Shown piece by piece: positions 16,236 to 26,446 of a stretch of DNA of 64,000 nucleotides. The stretch is from Bacteroidaceae bacterium (lineage in GTDB: Bacteria; Bacteroidota; Bacteroidia; Bacteroidales; Bacteroidaceae), in the NCBI GenBank assembly GCA_017427065.1, contig JAFRTL010000010.1:1-64000 (forward strand), read 5' to 3'. A model generated the notes under the pieces. It was not told the DNA's origin. It ran no database searches and saw only the letters and a list, made by a program, of their open reading frames with translations. The translations under genes and the position numbers were made by a program. Every line of letters starts with the position of its first letter. The stretch's first letter is position 1.

Positions 16236-17222
16236 ATGGCAGAGAATATCATAAAATGGGGTATTATTGGTTGCGGTGAGGTAACCAAATACAAGAGTGG
16301 TCCTGCATTCAGTAAAATAGCCAATTCAGAAGTGGTAGCCGTCATGAGCAGGGATCTGTCCAAGGCGGAGGCCTATGCTAAAGACCGCGGCATACCTAAA
16401 TGGTTTGACGATGCCCAGTCTTTAGTGAACGACCCAGATGTAAATGCAGTGTATATAGCTACTCCCCCATCCTCTCATGCCACTTTCGCTATCATGTCCA
16501 TGAAATCTGGAAAGCCTTGCTACATAGAGAAACCAATGGCTGGCAGCTATGAAGAATGCAGTCGCATTAATCGTATTTCTGAAGTGACAGGAGTCCCTTG
16601 TTTCGTGGCTTACTATCGTCGTTATCTGCCCTACTTTCAGAGAGTAAAGCAGATGATAGATGATGGGACGATTGGCAATATTTTAAATATACAACTACGT
16701 TTTGCTGTTCCTCCACGCGATCTTGATTATAATAAAGAACAATTACCTTGGCGTCTGCAACCTGACATTTCGGGTGGTGGCTATTTCTATGATTTGGCTC
16801 CACATCAGCTAGACATGATCCAGTACATTTTCGGCATCATCATCGATGTACAAGGGTATAAGAGCAACAGAGGGCACCTCTATGAAGTGGAAGACAATCT
16901 GAGTGCTTGTTTCCGATTCGAAAGTGGATTGGTTGGTAGTGCATCTTGGAGTTTTGTGGCTCATGATTCTGCACGAAACGACCGCATAGAGGTGGTGGGA
17001 GACAAAGGCATGATTTGTTTCTCAGTCTACACCTACGACCCTATTGAAGTCTATACAGAAAATGGACGCATAGAGATTCCTGTAGAGAACCCCACCTATG
17101 TCCAACAACCTATGATTCAGCGTGTAGTGGATCACTTGCTTGGGAAAGCAGAATGTAGCTGTAAAGGAGAATCCGCCACACTGACCAACTGGGTGATGGA
17201 TAAAATCCTTGGAAAGATTTAG
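16236..17222 (+). CDS. Gfo/Idh/MocA family oxidoreductase
   Basis: A 328-residue NAD(P)-dependent sugar or inositol dehydrogenase-like protein. The N-terminal Rossmann domain starts KWGIIGCGEVTKYKSG, and the signature YIEKPMA follows near residue 90. The C-terminal GFO_IDH_MocA_C domain includes DLAPHQLDMIQYIFG. The substrate cannot be told. It is the last gene of the pth run and convergent with the antiporter, 2 bases apart. Confidence 0.88.
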   Translation: MAENIIKWGIIGCGEVTKYKSGPAFSKIANSEVVAVMSRDLSKAEAYAKDRGIPKWFDDAQSLVNDPDVNAVYIATPPSSHATFAIMSMKSGKPCYIEKPMAGSYEECSRINRISEVTGVPCFVAYYRRYLPYFQRVKQMIDDGTIGNILNIQLRFAVPPRDLDYNKEQLPWRLQPDISGGGYFYDLAPHQLDMIQYIFGIIIDVQGYKSNRGHLYEVEDNLSACFRFESGLVGSASWSFVAHDSARNDRIEVVGDKGMICFSVYTYDPIEVYTENGRIEIPVENPTYVQQPMIQRVVDHLLGKAECSCKGESATLTNWVMDKILGKI

Positions 17223-17224
17223 GC

Positions 17225-19501
17225 TTAGTGAGATTCACCTGCATAGGTGATATCTCCTCTTTCAACGACATTATACACATCCCGTTTTTCACCCACGATC
17301 CAGATTACGTCACCTTCAGAGAAGGGTTCGCGGATATTTGGAGCATGGAGTGCTTCATCACCTCGTTCCACACCTGCAATAAGACAATGGTACTTGTCGC
17401 GAATGCCAGTTTCAGGAGGAGTAAGACCCAAGAACGGAGAATCAGCATCTACCTCAAACTGTTTTAAGATCATCTCACTGCGCTCTATCAAATCCTCATC
17501 TATCACTGCTGAAGCATTGATCAATTCTTCCCCAAACAGTTCAAGTTCTTTGTCAGTTCCTAATGCCGTAATTCTATCGAATGGATAGAGCCTGGTTTGT
17601 GCTCTAGGAATATTAATTCTACGTTTTCCTCGCAAGATAGACACCACCTGCACCCCATATTTCTTCCCAAAGTTTAATTCTGCTAAAGTCTGTCCTGCCC
17701 ATGTTGTTTCACCTGGCAATTCATAATCTGCAAGGTGCAAATCCCTAGATAGTAATCTTCCTGCATACTCAGGTTTCTTCTCGCCCATATACTCTGCCTT
17801 TATCTCTCTTGAGCGCAGATTCTTGAAGAAAGTACGCTCAATCATGATACTCTGTTTCTTTAATCCTCTAGAGAGTATCATGCCTACAATCAGCAACAGG
17901 GCAATGCCAAACAGCAGACCAGCAGAGAGTTCGACTAGCTCTGTAAACACGAACATGATAAACGCCACAGCTATCAAGACACGGATAAATACAGTAGCAA
18001 CCAATGGTAAACGATTGGCACGTGAATGCCAGAGGGACTTGAATTCCTCTGAATGGTTTTTCTTAATCATGATGGCCCTCAAGAACGGAGAGAGCACTGC
18101 GACCGTGAGCACTGCCATAAGTAGATTTCCCCAGAAACCTGGTATCCAATTCTGGCATATTGGTGTTACAAACCTCAAGGAGATAATGACGATAGCTATA
18201 CATATAATGGAATAGATGAATGTGTTTCTGACCATTGCCAAAATCAGTTTACGCCAAACACTTTCACTATTAACCGTACGCGTACTGGAGGTATAGTTTG
18301 CCAATGTCCTGCGCATCTTCTTAGGCAAATGAGCCTCAGCATACTCAGAAGCCGGTTCTGCCAATCGTATCATATAAGGTGTCAGGAAGGTAGTTATCAC
18401 AGAGACTGCCACCACTATAGGATAGAGGAAATCACTGGTAACTCCCAGAGACACACCAAGTGAAGCAATGATGAATGCAAATTCACCAATCTGTGTCAGA
18501 CTGAAGCCACATTGCATGGCTGTCTTGAGCGACTGTCCTGACAGTACCACGCCCAAAGTTCCAAAAGTGGCCTGTCCCAAAATCACCGTAAGGGTAATGA
18601 CAATGATAGGAACAATGTAAGTAACGATCATCGCAGGATCTACCATCATACCCACAGAAACGAAGAATATAGCGCCGAACAAGTCTTTGACAGGTTTTAC
18701 TAAGTGATCGATATGCTCTGCCTCCACTGTTTCGGCTAAGATAGAGCCCATCATAAAGGCACCAAATGCTGGAGAGAAACCCGCCAAAGCTGCCATTACC
18801 ACCATGAGGAAGCAGAGGCCCAAAGAAACGATCAGCATAGTTTCATCGCCCATCAATTTGCGGGTTTTGCGAAGTAATAAAGGAACAATATAAATACCCA
18901 CCACAAACCACAGAATCAAGAAGAACACCAATTTGGCAATGCTCCAAAGCATTTCCATCCCCTCAAAGTTGCTGCTTACTGCCATCGTAGAAAGCATTAC
19001 CATCAGCACGATTGCCAGGATATCTTCAAGTATTAAGATGCTGAGTACCAGACCTGTAAACTGCTTCTTGCGAATCCCAAGATCATCGAAAGCTTTGTAA
19101 ATAATGGTAGTAGATGACATCGCTATCATACCACCAAGGAAGATACTATCCATACGACTCCATCCGAAGGCTGTACCTACAGAGACCCCTGCGATAATCA
19201 TACAGAAAATAATGGTTAAAGCGGCGATGACTGCCGAACCTCCTACTTTCATGATTTTCTTGAAACTAAACTCCAGACCAAGAGCAAAAAGCAAGAAAAT
19301 CACACCAATGTCTGCCCAGGTATGCACGCTCTGAGTATCGACTACAGAAGGCAAGAATCCCAGATGGGGACTAGCCATGAAACCAGCCACAATATAGCCC
19401 AATACCAAAGGTTGTTTCAGCCTCTTAAAAAGTAAGGTCATGAGACCTGCATATACCAATATCACAGCCAAGTCGGCTATCAAAGGAGCTAATTCTGACA
19501 T
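17225..19501 (-). CDS. Kef-type cation:proton antiporter with TrkA-C domain
   Basis: A 758-residue membrane protein. An N-terminal Na+/H+ exchanger domain of about 12 helices (residues 5-390) has the CPA2 motif ALGLEFSFKKI. A second hydrophobic block (about 420-545) follows, and the cytosolic C-terminus carries a RCK_C/TrkA-C domain (about 575-660 and again toward 750). It probably exchanges K+ or Na+ for protons under nucleotide or ligand control. Single gene. The extra membrane block makes it longer than KefB/C (about 600). Confidence 0.87.
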   Translation of the reverse strand: MSELAPLIADLAVILVYAGLMTLLFKRLKQPLVLGYIVAGFMASPHLGFLPSVVDTQSVHTWADIGVIFLLFALGLEFSFKKIMKVGGSAVIAALTIIFCMIIAGVSVGTAFGWSRMDSIFLGGMIAMSSTTIIYKAFDDLGIRKKQFTGLVLSILILEDILAIVLMVMLSTMAVSSNFEGMEMLWSIAKLVFFLILWFVVGIYIVPLLLRKTRKLMGDETMLIVSLGLCFLMVVMAALAGFSPAFGAFMMGSILAETVEAEHIDHLVKPVKDLFGAIFFVSVGMMVDPAMIVTYIVPIIVITLTVILGQATFGTLGVVLSGQSLKTAMQCGFSLTQIGEFAFIIASLGVSLGVTSDFLYPIVVAVSVITTFLTPYMIRLAEPASEYAEAHLPKKMRRTLANYTSSTRTVNSESVWRKLILAMVRNTFIYSIICIAIVIISLRFVTPICQNWIPGFWGNLLMAVLTVAVLSPFLRAIMIKKNHSEEFKSLWHSRANRLPLVATVFIRVLIAVAFIMFVFTELVELSAGLLFGIALLLIVGMILSRGLKKQSIMIERTFFKNLRSREIKAEYMGEKKPEYAGRLLSRDLHLADYELPGETTWAGQTLAELNFGKKYGVQVVSILRGKRRINIPRAQTRLYPFDRITALGTDKELELFGEELINASAVIDEDLIERSEMILKQFEVDADSPFLGLTPPETGIRDKYHCLIAGVERGDEALHAPNIREPFSEGDVIWIVGEKRDVYNVVERGDITYAGESH

Positions 19502-19732
19502 ATCCTATCCTTAAATTTTAATGGCAAAATTACAAAAAGATAAATATTCCATCAAAACTTTTCTCTACTATTTTACCAGAATGCCCCATTGCTCATTGGC
19601 ACCAATTTATTTTCTTAACTAGGAAAATTTTTTTCTTAGTTAGGAAAAAATATTTTCTGTGTGTAGCTTATAAAAAGCATCACACAAAGAGTAAAAAAAG
19701 TGGGAAATAACGACAGATTTTGTTAAGTATTT
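19502..19732. other. Divergent intergenic gap with palindrome copy B
   Basis: This gap between the antiporter and mce holds no ORF. It contains CTAACTAGG-type palindrome copy B and leads into the mce promoter. Confidence 0.5.
19612..19657. repeat. CTAACTAGG-type interspersed palindrome, copy B
   Basis: TTCTTAACTAGGAAAA is followed after T-rich bases by TTCTTAGTTAGGAAAA. The arms resemble copies A (369-404) and C (40731-40764), with one inner arm inverted. Confidence 0.5.
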
Positions 19733-19765
19733 TTTGCAGATATTCGGCAGAATTTAGTAACTTTG
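19733..19765 (+). promoter_or_regulatory. Promoter of the methylmalonyl-CoA operon
   Basis: TTTG (19733-19736), 21 bases, TAACTTTG (19758-19765), about 50 bases before mce. Confidence 0.65.
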
Positions 19766-19817
19766 CATCATAAATGTATAGCTATTTCAATAAACGTTTA
19801 ATTAATATACTAAAACA

Positions 19818-20237
19818 ATGAAAATTTCACACATTGAGCATCTGGGTATTGCTGTTCCCAGCATCGAGAAGGCCCTGCCTTATTTCGAGAACGTATTAGG
19901 TCTGAAGTGTTATAACATCGAGGTAGTTGAAGACCAGAAGGTTAAGACTGCTTTTCTGAAAGTCGGTGAAGTGAAGTTAGAGCTGCTGGAGCCAACAAGC
20001 CCAGAGAGCACCATCGCCAAGTTCATTGAGAAGAACGGTGGCCGTGGCGGTATGCATCACTTGGCATTCTGCATTGAAGACGGTGTGGCCAATGCATTGG
20101 CAGAGGCAGAAGGCTTGGGCATTGCCCTGATTGACAAGGCTCCACGCAAGGGTGCCGAAGGTCTGAACATCGCATTCCTGCATCCAAAATCAACGGCAGC
20201 TGTACTGACAGAGCTTTGCGAGAATCCTAACAAATAA
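19818..20237 (+). CDS. mce: Methylmalonyl-CoA epimerase
   Basis: A 139-residue glyoxalase-fold protein that interconverts (R)- and (S)-methylmalonyl-CoA. Metal-binding His and Glu residues appear in [18 protein letters not shown] and GMHHLAF. It opens a five-gene operon encoding the decarboxylation branch that turns succinate-derived methylmalonyl-CoA into propionate. The mutase is not in this window. Confidence 0.95.
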   Translation: MKISHIEHLGIAVPSIEKALPYFENVLGLKCYNIEVVEDQKVKTAFLKVGEVKLELLEPTSPESTIAKFIEKNGGRGGMHHLAFCIEDGVANALAEAEGLGIALIDKAPRKGAEGLNIAFLHPKSTAAVLTELCENPNK

Positions 20238-20260
20238 TCATAAAATCATATAGACACACA

Positions 20261-21814
20261 ATGAGTAAACAAGTTGAAAAGATTAAAGAGCTTATTGAGC
20301 TTCGTGCTAAGGCTCGTTTAGGCGGTGGCGATAAGGCTATCGAGAAGCAGCATGCTAAAGGTAAGTACACTGCTCGTGAGCGCATCACTATGCTGCTCGA
20401 CGAAGGCAGTTTCGAGGAAATCGACATGTTTGTGGAGCACCGTTGCACCAACTTCGGTCAAGACAAGAAGCATTTCTTGGGTGACGGTGTGGTAACCGGT
20501 TGCGGTACTATCGACGGTCGTCTGGTGTATGTTTTCGCACAAGACTTCACCGTATTCGGCGGTTCTCTCTCTGAGACTATGGCACAGAAGATCTGCAAGG
20601 TGATGGACCTCGCTATGCGCATGGGTGCTCCTTGCATTGGCATCAATGACTCTGGCGGTGCCCGTATTCAGGAGGCTGTGAACGCTTTGGCTGGCTATTC
20701 TGAGATTTTCCAGCGCAATATCCTGGCTTCTGGTGTGGTTCCTCAGATTTCTGGTATCTTTGGTCCTTGCGCAGGTGGTGCTGTGTATTCTCCAGCATTG
20801 ACCGACTTCACCATCATGATGGAAGGCACTTCATACATGTTCCTGACTGGTCCTAAGGTTGTAAAGACCGTGACTGGCGAGGACGTGAACGAAGAAAATC
20901 TGGGTGGTGCCAGCGTACATTCTACAAAGAGTGGTGTGACACACTTCACTGCACAGACTGAGGAAGAGGCTCTGGCTCTCATCCGTAACCTCATCAGCTA
21001 TATTCCACAGAACAACATGGAAGAGCCTCCTTACAAGCCAACCGATGATCCTATCGATCGTCTGGAGGACTCCTTGAATGAGATTATCCCTGATAATCCT
21101 AACCAGGCATACGACATGTACGAGGTGATCAGCGCCATCGTGGACAACGGTCAGTTCCTGGAAGTTCACAAGGACTATGCAAAGAATATCATCGTAGGTT
21201 TCGCCCGCATGAACGGTATCAGCGTAGGTGTAGTAGCCAACCAGCCTAAGGCTATGGCAGGTGTGCTCGACTGCAACGCCAGCCGCAAGGGTGCCCGCTT
21301 CGTTCGTTTCTGCGACGCCTTCAACATTCCATTGGTAACATTGGTTGACGTTCCTGGATTCCTCCCAGGTACTGGTCAGGAGTACAACGGTGTGATTCTG
21401 CATGGTGCTAAGTTGCTTTATGCTTACGGTGAGGCTACAGTGCCAAAGGTAACAGTAACCCTGCGTAAGTCTTACGGTGGTTCTCACATCGTGATGAGCT
21501 GCAAGCAGTTGCGTGGTGACATCAACTATGCATGGCCAACCGCTGAGATCGCTGTGATGGGTGCATCAGGTGCTGTGGCAGTGCTCTTCGCCAAGGAAGC
21601 AAAGGAGAAAGAAGATCCTAAGGCATTCATGGCTGAAAAGGAAGCCGAGTATCAGAAGTTGTTCGCTAACCCATACAATGCAGCCAAGTACGGCTACATC
21701 GATGACGTTATCGAACCTCGCAACACTCGTTTCCGCGTAATCCGCGCTTTGCAGCAACTGAGAACTAAGAGACAGGAGAATCCTGCTAAGAAGCATGGTA
21801 ATATTCCATTGTAA
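20261..21814 (+). CDS. mmdA: Methylmalonyl-CoA decarboxylase/propionyl-CoA carboxylase, carboxyltransferase subunit
   Basis: A 517-residue subunit that moves the carboxyl group from (S)-methylmalonyl-CoA to the biotin carrier. The two crotonase-like halves carry acyl-CoA loops such as [10 protein letters not shown] and [11 protein letters not shown], and in the second half [12 protein letters not shown]. With the biotin carrier and beta membrane subunits beside it, the sodium-pumping decarboxylase reading is favoured over a soluble carboxylase. Length is normal for MmdA/PccB. Confidence 0.93.
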   Translation: MSKQVEKIKELIELRAKARLGGGDKAIEKQHAKGKYTARERITMLLDEGSFEEIDMFVEHRCTNFGQDKKHFLGDGVVTGCGTIDGRLVYVFAQDFTVFGGSLSETMAQKICKVMDLAMRMGAPCIGINDSGGARIQEAVNALAGYSEIFQRNILASGVVPQISGIFGPCAGGAVYSPALTDFTIMMEGTSYMFLTGPKVVKTVTGEDVNEENLGGASVHSTKSGVTHFTAQTEEEALALIRNLISYIPQNNMEEPPYKPTDDPIDRLEDSLNEIIPDNPNQAYDMYEVISAIVDNGQFLEVHKDYAKNIIVGFARMNGISVGVVANQPKAMAGVLDCNASRKGARFVRFCDAFNIPLVTLVDVPGFLPGTGQEYNGVILHGAKLLYAYGEATVPKVTVTLRKSYGGSHIVMSCKQLRGDINYAWPTAEIAVMGASGAVAVLFAKEAKEKEDPKAFMAEKEAEYQKLFANPYNAAKYGYIDDVIEPRNTRFRVIRALQQLRTKRQENPAKKHGNIPL

Positions 21815-21838
21815 TTTTTACTTAAGACCAAAAAGTTT

Positions 21839-22807
21839 ATGAAGAAAATTAATTTTGGAATAATTCTTTCGCTCGCACTGGTATTCAGCCTGTCATCTTG
21901 CCGCCAGCTCTCTACTAGTAGCAAGGTACTCATCAACGAAGTGATGATGGACAATGAGACCAGCGCCACTGATGAGTATGGTGACCACCCTGCATGGATT
22001 GAATTATTCGTTAAATATTATGGACCTATCGATGTGGCAGGCTACGTAATCGAGGTAGAGCCTAAGGGCGAACCAGCCGTAAGTTACCACATCCCTAAAG
22101 GTGACGTGATCACGAAGGTTCAGCCTCGCCAGCACATAGTGTTCTGGGCCGATGGCCAGCCAAATCGTGGTACATTGCATACCAACTTTACGCTGAATCC
22201 TGAAAAGTTCACTACCATCCGCCTCTATAACTCCAACCTCGACAAGATCGACGAAGTGGAGATTATGGGTGGTTCACTGAAGGCTGATCAGGCTTATGGT
22301 CGTAAAGATGCTACTTACACAGAACTGGGTGCAGAGAACTGGGAAGTAAAGGATAGCTCTGACGGCAATCCTAACACCTATGTAACTCCAGGTTCCGCCA
22401 ACCGTGTGATAGATCTGAATGCCAAGCAGGAGAACTTTGCAAGGCAGGATCCTTCAGGTATTGGTATGGCTCTGACCGCTATGACCGTGGTATTCTCTTG
22501 CTTGCTGCTGTTGTTCGTTGCTTTCAAGTTCGTAGGCAAGACATCAGTACGCATGGCTCAGCGCAATGCCATCGCTGCCAAGGGCGGTAATCCTGACATA
22601 GCTGATATGAAGACTGCTATGGCAAAGGAGAACCAGACACCTGGAGAAGTATTCGCCGCCATTGCTATGGCACTGCATGAAGAAATGGAAGACGTGCACG
22701 ACACGGAGGAGACTGTGATTACTCTCAACATGGAGGATCATCAATTGTCTTCACCTTGGAGTTCCAAGACCCTGCTGATGCGTCGTACACCTATTAGAAA
22801 AAGATAA
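21839..22807 (+). CDS. Lamin-tail-domain/OadG fusion, gamma subunit of the decarboxylase pump
   Basis: A 322-residue protein. A lipoprotein-like signal (LSSC, Cys21) leads into a lamin-tail domain (about residues 27-190) with VLINEVMMDN and HPAWIELF. A single membrane helix (208-231) follows, then a cytosolic OadG-like tail. OadG subunits are normally about 80-120 residues and only anchor the complex; here the periplasmic side carries an added LTD domain. It sits where the gamma subunit belongs, between mmdA and the biotin carrier. Confidence 0.8.
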   Translation: MKKINFGIILSLALVFSLSSCRQLSTSSKVLINEVMMDNETSATDEYGDHPAWIELFVKYYGPIDVAGYVIEVEPKGEPAVSYHIPKGDVITKVQPRQHIVFWADGQPNRGTLHTNFTLNPEKFTTIRLYNSNLDKIDEVEIMGGSLKADQAYGRKDATYTELGAENWEVKDSSDGNPNTYVTPGSANRVIDLNAKQENFARQDPSGIGMALTAMTVVFSCLLLLFVAFKFVGKTSVRMAQRNAIAAKGGNPDIADMKTAMAKENQTPGEVFAAIAMALHEEMEDVHDTEETVITLNMEDHQLSSPWSSKTLLMRRTPIRKR

Positions 22808-22826
22808 ATTCATAATATTTTAGACA

Positions 22827-23264
22827 ATGAAAGAATATAAATATACTATCAACGGAAACAAATATAACGTAACCGTTGGCGATATTGAAGGCAACAAGGT
22901 TCACGTAGAAGTGAACGGTACTCCTTATGCCGTGGAGATGGAAAATGCTCCAGCTCCTAAGAAGGTGATTCGCCCAGTAGTGGCAGCACCTGCAGCTAAG
23001 TCTGCTCCTGCACCAACCACCAAGGTAGAGAAGCCAGCAACCAAGGCAGGCAAGAACGCTATCAAGTCACCTCTGCCAGGTGTGATCCTGCAGATCAAGG
23101 TGAACGTAGGCGATGAGGTGAAGCGCGGACAGGTACTGATGATTCTGGAAGCCATGAAGATGGAGAACAACATCCCATCAGATCGCGATGGAAAGGTTGT
23201 AGCTATTAATGTAAGCAAGGGCGACTCTGTCCTTGAGGGTACTGACCTTATTGTAATTGAGTAA
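22827..23264 (+). CDS. mmdC: Biotin carboxyl carrier subunit
   Basis: A 145-residue carrier. An N-terminal strand region is followed by a Pro/Ala/Lys-rich hinge (about residues 41-76) and the biotinyl domain (77-145). The biotinylated lysine is Lys111 in EAMKMEN. It shuttles the carboxyl group from MmdA to the membrane beta subunit. Five bases separate it from that gene. Confidence 0.95.
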   Translation: MKEYKYTINGNKYNVTVGDIEGNKVHVEVNGTPYAVEMENAPAPKKVIRPVVAAPAAKSAPAPTTKVEKPATKAGKNAIKSPLPGVILQIKVNVGDEVKRGQVLMILEAMKMENNIPSDRDGKVVAINVSKGDSVLEGTDLIVIE

Positions 23265-23269
23265 AGATT

Positions 23270-24430
23270 ATGGGTGAATTTTTAAATTTCTTAGGTAATA
23301 ACCTCCTCGATTTCTGGAACTATACCGGATATGCCAACGCTACAGCCGGTCATTTCGCCATGATCGTGGTAGGTTTGATCTTCATCTACCTGGCCATTAC
23401 CAAGGAATTTGAGCCCATGTTGCTCGTTCCAATCGGTTTTGGTATCTTGGTAGGTAATATCCCTTTCAACCTCGATGCAGGCTTGAAGGTGGGTATCTAT
23501 GAAGACAATTCAGTGTTTAACATTCTGTATAGCGGTGTGACCAACGGCTGGTATCCACCACTTATCTTCCTGGGCATTGGTGCCATGACGGACTTCTCCG
23601 CCCTGATATCCAATCCGAAGCTGGTGGTAATCGGAGCAGCTGCTCAGTTTGGTATCTTTGGTGCCTACATGCTGGCATTGCTGTTGGGATTCACCCCACA
23701 GCAGGCAGGTGCAATTGGTATCATTGGTGGCGCTGACGGCCCTACGGCTATCTTCCTCTCGTCTAAATTGGCACCAAACCTGATGGGTGCTATCGCTGTG
23801 GCTGCCTACTCATACATGGCACTGGTGCCTGTGATTCAGCCGCCTATCATGCGTCTGCTCACCACCAAGAAGGAGCGCGTTATCCGCATGCGTCCTCCAC
23901 GTGCCGTGTCAAAGACAGAGAAGGTTATCTTCCCTATCGTAGGTCTGTTGCTGACAGCTTTCCTGGTTCCTTCAGGTCTTCCATTGCTGGGTACTTTATT
24001 CTTTGGTAACTTACTGAAAGAGAGTGGTGTAACCCGTCGTCTGGCTGAGACTGCACGTAACCAGTTGATTGATGTGATCACAATCCTGTTGGGCTTCACC
24101 GTAGGTGCTTCTACGCAGGCTTCTGAGTTCATCACAGTGAACTCTCTGCTGATCTTCGCACTGGGTGCTATCTCCTTCGTGATTGCCACTGCTTCTGGTG
24201 TTATTTTCGTGAAGTTGTTCAACCTCATCCTGCCAAAGAACAACCAGATCAACCCATTGATTGGTAATGCTGGTGTATCTGCAGTGCCAGATGCAGCACG
24301 TATCTCTCAAAACGTTGGTTTGGAATACGATCCAACCAACTACCTGTTGATGCACGCTATGGGTCCTAATGTAGCAGGTGTGATTGGTTCTGCAGTGGCA
24401 GCCGGTGTGCTCCTCGGATTCTTGATCTAA
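23270..24430 (+). CDS. mmdB: Sodium-pumping decarboxylase beta subunit
   Basis: A 386-residue integral membrane protein with about 9-11 helices that decarboxylates carboxybiotin and exports Na+. OadB-family signatures include GIGAMTDFSALISNP, the conserved GGADGPTAIF loop and GNAGVSAVPDAARI near the end. It closes the mce-mmdA-oadG-mmdC-mmdB operon; a terminator follows. Confidence 0.94.
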   Translation: MGEFLNFLGNNLLDFWNYTGYANATAGHFAMIVVGLIFIYLAITKEFEPMLLVPIGFGILVGNIPFNLDAGLKVGIYEDNSVFNILYSGVTNGWYPPLIFLGIGAMTDFSALISNPKLVVIGAAAQFGIFGAYMLALLLGFTPQQAGAIGIIGGADGPTAIFLSSKLAPNLMGAIAVAAYSYMALVPVIQPPIMRLLTTKKERVIRMRPPRAVSKTEKVIFPIVGLLLTAFLVPSGLPLLGTLFFGNLLKESGVTRRLAETARNQLIDVITILLGFTVGASTQASEFITVNSLLIFALGAISFVIATASGVIFVKLFNLILPKNNQINPLIGNAGVSAVPDAARISQNVGLEYDPTNYLLMHAMGPNVAGVIGSAVAAGVLLGFLI

Positions 24431-24454
24431 AAGAACGTTTGTATAACGTTATAT

Positions 24455-24496
24455 ATAAAAAAGGTGGGGAAAGATTTCTTTCTCCACTTTTTTTTA
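24455..24496 (+). terminator. Terminator of the methylmalonyl-CoA operon
   Basis: AAAAAAGGTGGGGAAAG pairs, with a bulge, with CTTTCTCCACTTTTTT; a T run ends the stem. Confidence 0.7.
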
Positions 24497-24531
24497 TAAT
24501 TTAGTGCCATAAAAACATAAACCATTAAACA

Positions 24532-26376
24532 ATGAAAAAGGCACTCTCTTTATTTGGAGCTTTGATGCTCTCTTTAGGCAGCCGTGCAGCTGTCAATGTG
24601 GACAAGATTGATCCCCCCTTCTGGTATGTCGGCATGCAGGACCATGAGCTACAGCTGATGGTCTACGGGGAGGATATTGCCAATGCGGAAGTATCCGTGA
24701 ATTATCCTGGAGTGGCGCTTAGCAGCACTGTCCGTCTGGAAAGCAACAATTACCTACTGGTATATCTCACACTGAGTGCAGATACCCAACCAGGTAAGAT
24801 GCCTATCACCTTCACTCAGGGTAAGAAGAAAGTAACGCAGGACTATGAGTTGAAAGCTCGCGCCAAGAAAGGTTCTGAGCACTATGGTTTCGATGCCAGT
24901 GACGTGCTCTATCTGCTCATGCCCGATCGCTTTGCTAATGGCAATCCGCAGAACGACCAACTGCCTGGACTTTCTCCCTACAAGGTGGACCGTTCAGAGC
25001 CAAGCAGTCGGCATGGAGGCGACCTGAAGGGTATTCAGGATCATCTAGACTACTTTACTGACTTAGGTGTCACAGCCCTCTGGTTCACGCCTGTTTTGGA
25101 GAACAGCATGGAAGGAGGTTCTTATCATGGCTATGCCACTACCGACTACTACAAAGTAGACCCACGCTTTGGCACCAACGAAGAATATCGTGAGCTTATC
25201 AATGCAGCCCATCGTCGTGGCATCAAGGTGGTGATGGATATGATCTTCAACCACTGTGGCTCTGAGCATCCTTGGCTGAAGGACATGCCAAGCAAGGATT
25301 GGTTCAACCACTCCGACTATCAGACCAACTATGTGCAGACCAGCTATGAGCTGACCTCACACGTAGATCCTTACACCTCACAGCGCGACTTTGACTACAT
25401 GGCCAATGGCTGGTTTGTACCTACCATGCCCGACCTTAATCAGCAGAATCCTCACGTGATCCGTTACCTGCAGCAGAGCAGCATGTGGTGGGTTGAATTT
25501 GCCGATATCGATGGCATCCGCATGGACACCTACCCCTATGCCGACTATGACGCCATGAGTGGTTGGATGAAAGCCATCAACACAGAATATCCTAACTTCA
25601 ACGTAGTGGGTGAATCTTGGAACATTGAACCTGCCTACACCGCTTGGTGGCAGATGGATAGCAAACTCTCTGCTCCACGCAATAGCTACCTCAAGACTGT
25701 GATGGATTTCAGTTTCTGGGACAAGATCAACCAGGCGAAGAAAGACACAGAAGGCAATGGTGGACTGCATCGTATCTACAATAACTTCGTGTACGACTTC
25801 CTCTACCCTAACCCAGCCTCTGTGCTCACGTTTATCGAGAACCACGATACCGATCGCTTCCTAGAAGAGGGGCAGGACATTGCTGCCCTAAAGCAAGCCG
25901 TCACACTGCTGCTCACCACCCGTCGCATCCCACAGCTTTATTATGGTACTGAGGTGATGCTCAATGGCGTGAAAGCCATTACCGACGGCTATGTACGCAA
26001 GGACTTTCCTGGCGGATGGCAAGGCGATACACAGAACGCCTTCACTGCTGCTGGTCGCACGGCCATTCAAAACGAGAGCTACAATTTCTACAAGACATTG
26101 CTCCACTGGAGAAAGGGTAATGAGGTGATCAGTAAGGGCAGCATGATTCACTTCCAAGTGCAGCATGGTGTCTATGTCTATGCCCGCCAATACCAAGGCA
26201 AAACCGTCCTCGTGATGCTCAATGGTACTAACAAGGCCGTAGACCTCCCACTCTCCTACTATCAGGAGTTGCTGAAAAATGTTCGCAGTGGCAAGGATAT
26301 CCTCTCAGGTCGCACCATCCAGTTTGGTGAAACGCTGTCAATGGCCTCACGAGAGTCGCTGGTCATCGAGCTATAA
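24532..26376 (+). CDS. Periplasmic GH13 alpha-glucan hydrolase (neopullulanase/cyclomaltodextrinase-like)
   Basis: A 614-residue secreted enzyme with an N-terminal signal (about 1-19). An immunoglobulin-like cyclomaltodextrinase N domain (about 24-115) precedes the GH13 barrel. The nucleophile Asp is in DGIRMDTYPY, the acid/base Glu in VVGESWN and the third acid in IENHDTDR. It is close in layout to SusA-type neopullulanase that cuts maltooligosaccharides in the periplasm. It stands alone, without a SusCD pair nearby. Confidence 0.88.
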   Translation: MKKALSLFGALMLSLGSRAAVNVDKIDPPFWYVGMQDHELQLMVYGEDIANAEVSVNYPGVALSSTVRLESNNYLLVYLTLSADTQPGKMPITFTQGKKKVTQDYELKARAKKGSEHYGFDASDVLYLLMPDRFANGNPQNDQLPGLSPYKVDRSEPSSRHGGDLKGIQDHLDYFTDLGVTALWFTPVLENSMEGGSYHGYATTDYYKVDPRFGTNEEYRELINAAHRRGIKVVMDMIFNHCGSEHPWLKDMPSKDWFNHSDYQTNYVQTSYELTSHVDPYTSQRDFDYMANGWFVPTMPDLNQQNPHVIRYLQQSSMWWVEFADIDGIRMDTYPYADYDAMSGWMKAINTEYPNFNVVGESWNIEPAYTAWWQMDSKLSAPRNSYLKTVMDFSFWDKINQAKKDTEGNGGLHRIYNNFVYDFLYPNPASVLTFIENHDTDRFLEEGQDIAALKQAVTLLLTTRRIPQLYYGTEVMLNGVKAITDGYVRKDFPGGWQGDTQNAFTAAGRTAIQNESYNFYKTLLHWRKGNEVISKGSMIHFQVQHGVYVYARQYQGKTVLVMLNGTNKAVDLPLSYYQELLKNVRSGKDILSGRTIQFGETLSMASRESLVIEL

Positions 26377-26392
26377 GACAAACGATACAGAA

Positions 26393-26428
26393 GAAGCCCC
26401 GACTCTATAACGAGCCGGGGCTTCTTTT
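26393..26428. terminator. Bidirectional terminator between GH13 and fbaA
   Basis: GAAGCCCCG (26393-26401) pairs with CGGGGCTTC (26416-26424), followed by TTTT. It serves both convergent genes. Confidence 0.85.
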
Positions 26429-26446
26429 ATTCTGCAAACGTCTGAA

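Noticed and set aside
20831-21487. 218-residue ORF antisense to mmdA
   Set aside because: Shadow frame of a conserved gene with no domain features.
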